Below, piece after piece: positions 39,426-42,190 of a stretch of DNA of 42,190 nt; position 1 is the first letter of the stretch, and each line of letters begins with the position of its first letter. Source of the stretch: Prochloraceae cyanobacterium (GTDB lineage Bacteria > Cyanobacteriota > Cyanobacteriia > Cyanobacteriales > JASJDA01); the NCBI GenBank assembly GCA_030065755.1, contig JASJDA010000051.1:1-42190 (forward strand). Direction: 5' to 3'. Both the position numbers and the translations under genes were made by a program. Below the pieces are notes generated by a model that searched no databases, was not told the origin of the DNA, and saw only the letters and a list, made by a program, of their open reading frames with translations.

Positions 39426-42190
39426 TGTACAAGTACCATCGTCTAATTTTGACACTATCATTTATTTTGCAAATCTCTTTAGGAGTAGGATTAACGGGAT
39501 TGTTTGCCCTAAAAAGGAATGAAAAAAATATCGAGCGAGTAGCTACAAATCTTCACGAAGAATTAACTCATCAAATAGAAAAAAGACTAATTAGATTTCT
39601 CGAAGTACCTCGGATAACTAATCAACTGGCATTGAATGCAGTTAAATTAACCGATTTCGATCTCCAAGACGAGCGATCGCTAGAACGACATTTAGTAAAA
39701 CTTATTGACACGTTAAAATCCACTTCCATAGATACTATTCAGTATGGAAATGAAAAGGGCGATTATCTTGGTGCAGGACGTTTAAATAATGGAGAGCTGG
39801 TTATTAAGGCAAGAGTTAAAGGTGATTTTTATACATATTCTGTCAATAAATCTAACCAGCGCGATCGACTATTACAAACCCAACCGAACTACGATCCGAG
39901 ATTGCGTCCTTGGTATCAAAAAGCCAAGGAAAATAGAGAAACCGTTTGGAGTCCAATTTTCGTTATGTTTAGTCATCGCAATCTAGGTGTAACATTATCC
40001 GATCCTATTTATAACGATAAAGGCGAACTAATTGGCGTTGTAGGAAGCGATATTCTTTTAAATGATATAAATAAGTTCTTAAAAGACCTAAAAATAGGCG
40101 AGACAGGAAGAACTTTTATTGTCCGAAGTAATGGAGAAATTGTCGCTAGTTCTGAAAATTTAGAACTTCTCTTCGATGACGAACAAAAAAAATATATTAA
40201 ACAAAAATTAAAAAGTATCGATGAAACCTTAGCTGAGAAGTTAGAGTCGAACAAAATTCCAAGCGATCGTGCCGTAATTATTGAAGTCAATGGAAATAAA
40301 AGATTTATTCAAGTTGCCCCTTTGAAAGACGATCGAGGGCTAGACTTGCTACTGATTACTGACTTTTCCGATCGAGAGTTTGAGAAACTATATAGGCAAA
40401 ATTTAATCTGGACAATTAAACTTTGTTTGTTGGCACTTATTTTATCTTATCTTGTAGCATTAGCAAGCAATCAAGTATTAGTAAAACGTGGATTGCGTTT
40501 GATAGAGTTAAGAAAAGATAGTCTCACTGGGTTGCCAAATAGAGCGGCATTATTACAGAGATTGCGTAGAACAATAAAAAAACATAAAAAATTTACAATT
40601 TTATTTATTAATTGCAATAGATTGACAATAATAAATAATTCAATAGGTCATTCAGTAGGGGACAAGCTATTAATTGCAGTAGCAAAACGGTTAAAAAAAA
40701 TTGTTAATGCTTCCGATCTAGTTGCTCGCATTCAAGGAGATAAATTTTGTCTGGTTAGTTTAAATACAAAGAATAGTGCCAGTGCAATTGATTTTGCTAC
40801 AAAAATTAAACAGGAATTCTCTCGTGCTTTTATAATTGACAACCTGCATATTTTTTTAAAAAATAGTATTAAATTTGGAATCGTAATAAGAGATGAGGAA
40901 CATACAGATCCAGAACATTTATTAAGAGATTCTTATGCTGCTATGTTAAAAGCAAAAAACAGCACGGGAATGTTTTATCAAGTTTTTGATACAGCTATAG
41001 GTCAAAAAAGTTTAGAGTTGTTTGAATTAGAATACGAATTATACAATGCTTTTAAACGGGGAGAATTTGTTGTTTATTACCAGCCAATTGTCTCTTTAAA
41101 TACGGATAGAATTATTGGACTAGAAGCTCTCGTTCGCTGGCAACATCCACAAAAAGGATTGATTTCTCCTGGAAGTTTTATACCTGTAGCAGAAGATAAC
41201 GGATTGATTGTAGACTTGGGACTTTGGGTTTTAAAAAAAGCTTGTCAGCAATTTAGTCAATGGCAATATCCCATGACCTTAAGCGTAAATTTATCACCAA
41301 AACAGATTTATCAACCGAATCTCTTAGAAAAAATCGATGAAATTTTAAAAGATACTGGTATAAATCCTCACAGTCTTAAATTTGAATTGACAGAAAGTGC
41401 TTTAGTGGAAGATAGTGAATTAGCAAGAGAAGTTTTAGAAGAAATAAAAGCTCGGAATATTCGGTTAAGCCTTGACGATTTCGGTACTGGTTATAGCTGT
41501 TTGAGTTACTTGCAAAAGTTATCCATCGATACCATCAAAATCGATCGCTCTTTCTTGAATGGGGAAGGACTAAAAATAGTAAAAACGATCGTTACGCTAG
41601 CGCATAATTTGGGAATGGACGTAGTAGCAGAAGGAATAGAAACTCAAGAGCAGAAATTACAGATCAAAGAGTTAGGTTGCGAATACACTCAAGGATACTT
41701 ATTTTCTCGACCTTTAGATAGTCGAGGAATAGAAGAATTATTGAGCCAACAAGGATATAGTAGGGCAGTTAAAATCAAAGTTATTGGTGTCGGTAAAGGT
41801 GGGTGCAATGCAGTCAACCGTATAATCGAAAGTGGCATTGTCGGGGTTGAATTTTGGGCGATCGATACTGATACCGAACTTCTATCTACATCTATTGCTC
41901 CCAACCGCTTACAAATAGGTAAGAAATTAACTAACGGTTTGAGTGCAAAAGGAGATCCAGCGATCGGTCAGAAAGCCGCTGAGGAATCTAGAGAGGAAAT
42001 TGCCAAAGCTTTAAAAAATACCGACCTAGTTTTTATAATTGCCGGAATGGGAGGGGGTACGGGGACGGGTACAGCGCCGATCGTAGCTGAAATAGCAAGA
42101 GAAATGGGTTACTTAACTATTGGTATTGTTACTCGTCCCTTTACCCATGAAGGCAGTCGTCGCACCAGACAAGCAGAAGAAGGAATATCT
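39425..42190 (+). CDS. Cache - GGDEF(degenerate) - EAL - FtsZ-like fusion protein (3' end outside window)
   Basis: One frame from ATG 39425 to the window end, 922 codons, no stop or frameshift. Domains: TM1 at about 7-28; extracytoplasmic dCache-like sensor (about 30-320, with [12 protein letters not shown] at 157-168 and the GVVGSDI strand); TM2 at about 327-348; GGDEF fold (about 360-525, DSLTGLPNR at 365) with the active loop changed to QGDKF (437-441), so cyclase activity is unlikely. The EAL phosphodiesterase domain (about 532-780) has EAL at 567-569, VNLSP, FELTES, DD at 684-685, [14 protein letters not shown] and QGYLF, so it looks catalytically complete. After about 8 residues an FtsZ GTPase core starts at about 783 ([17 protein letters not shown]) with the tubulin signature GGGTGTG at 876-882 and [11 protein letters not shown]. 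No internal start permits a separate FtsZ. The gene overlaps the coaE stop by one base. Confidence 0.93.
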   Translation, partial: MYKYHRLILTLSFILQISLGVGLTGLFALKRNEKNIERVATNLHEELTHQIEKRLIRFLEVPRITNQLALNAVKLTDFDLQDERSLERHLVKLIDTLKSTSIDTIQYGNEKGDYLGAGRLNNGELVIKARVKGDFYTYSVNKSNQRDRLLQTQPNYDPRLRPWYQKAKENRETVWSPIFVMFSHRNLGVTLSDPIYNDKGELIGVVGSDILLNDINKFLKDLKIGETGRTFIVRSNGEIVASSENLELLFDDEQKKYIKQKLKSIDETLAEKLESNKIPSDRAVIIEVNGNKRFIQVAPLKDDRGLDLLLITDFSDREFEKLYRQNLIWTIKLCLLALILSYLVALASNQVLVKRGLRLIELRKDSLTGLPNRAALLQRLRRTIKKHKKFTILFINCNRLTIINNSIGHSVGDKLLIAVAKRLKKIVNASDLVARIQGDKFCLVSLNTKNSASAIDFATKIKQEFSRAFIIDNLHIFLKNSIKFGIVIRDEEHTDPEHLLRDSYAAMLKAKNSTGMFYQVFDTAIGQKSLELFELEYELYNAFKRGEFVVYYQPIVSLNTDRIIGLEALVRWQHPQKGLISPGSFIPVAEDNGLIVDLGLWVLKKACQQFSQWQYPMTLSVNLSPKQIYQPNLLEKIDEILKDTGINPHSLKFELTESALVEDSELAREVLEEIKARNIRLSLDDFGTGYSCLSYLQKLSIDTIKIDRSFLNGEGLKIVKTIVTLAHNLGMDVVAEGIETQEQKLQIKELGCEYTQGYLFSRPLDSRGIEELLSQQGYSRAVKIKVIGVGKGGCNAVNRIIESGIVGVEFWAIDTDTELLSTSIAPNRLQIGKKLTNGLSAKGDPAIGQKAAEESREEIAKALKNTDLVFIIAGMGGGTGTGTAPIVAEIAREMGYLTIGIVTRPFTHEGSRRTRQAEEGIS

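Noticed and set aside
41720-41800. FtsZ part as a separate, independently started gene
   Set aside because: No ATG, GTG or TTG with a ribosome site occurs in this frame near the FtsZ core and the EAL frame has no stop before it, so a fusion is the simpler reading.
41689-41904. Minus-strand open frame across the EAL-FtsZ junction
   Set aside because: It is a shadow of the plus-strand FtsZ core, which has clear family motifs; no ribosome site or protein character.

Overview
The window looks like a low-to-moderate GC cyanobacterial chromosome. Evidence: many HIP1-type octamers (GCGATCGC and GATCG variants) inside genes, the NDH-1 subunit NdhH, an E/F-type bilin-lyase-like HEAT protein, a carotenoid cleavage oxygenase, a pentapeptide-repeat protein, and heptanucleotide tandem repeats in gene gaps. 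The genus cannot be fixed from the sequence. Most of the window is ordinary housekeeping, with several accessory insertions. No tRNA, rRNA or CRISPR array was seen.

Layout. 1-6360: XRE regulator overlapped by a small alpha/beta-hydrolase-like gene, TldD, an AI-2E permease, seryl-tRNA synthetase and a MoxR ATPase. 6376-7083: terminator hairpin, a broken gene with an in-frame stop, and a divergent small gene that may encode an I9/propeptide-like inhibitor. 7189-8989: diheme cytochrome c converging on ndhH. 9116-11512: a complete-looking group II intron with an RT-HNH maturase, inserted upstream of ndhH in the divergent gap shared with a peptide-binding lipoprotein. 11694-18176: the lipoprotein, a strongly folded intergenic element, a small secreted protein, a pentapeptide-repeat protein, a 68-aa protein and a CPA1 Na+/H+ antiporter. 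18180-23120: bilin-lyase-like HEAT protein, aroE and dnaK, interspersed with three copies of a composite polypurine/heptamer repeat. 23122-32596: DUF427, uvrA, ribE, bifunctional nuclease, aldo/keto reductase with ferredoxin-like tail, secreted hypothetical, HlyD adaptor, universal stress protein. 32700-36914: tail-anchored hypothetical, histidine kinase with degenerate receiver, a tiny IS200/IS605-like element carrying a ribbon-helix-helix gene, then a flavin reductase/MIF-tautomerase pair. 37030-38746: 29-copy heptamer array and carotenoid oxygenase. 38829-42190: coaE, then the most striking gene.

Main discovery. The last gene (39425 to beyond the window end) starts one base inside the coaE stop codon. 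It reads through at least 922 codons without a stop. It encodes transmembrane segment, Cache sensor, transmembrane segment, degenerate GGDEF, apparently intact EAL phosphodiesterase, and then, with almost no linker, the GTPase core of FtsZ including the GGGTGTG tubulin signature. A membrane-anchored, ligand-sensing c-di-GMP phosphodiesterase covalently joined to a tubulin-family GTPase would link second-messenger signalling directly to division or cytoskeletal filaments. I know of no described protein with this architecture. The 3' end lies outside the window, so the completeness of the FtsZ part is unknown.

Functional coupling elsewhere is modest: the flavin reductase and tautomerase genes, uvrA and ribE, the hydrolase and XRE regulator, and coaE and the fusion gene are the plausible co-transcribed pairs; most other genes appear to be single units.
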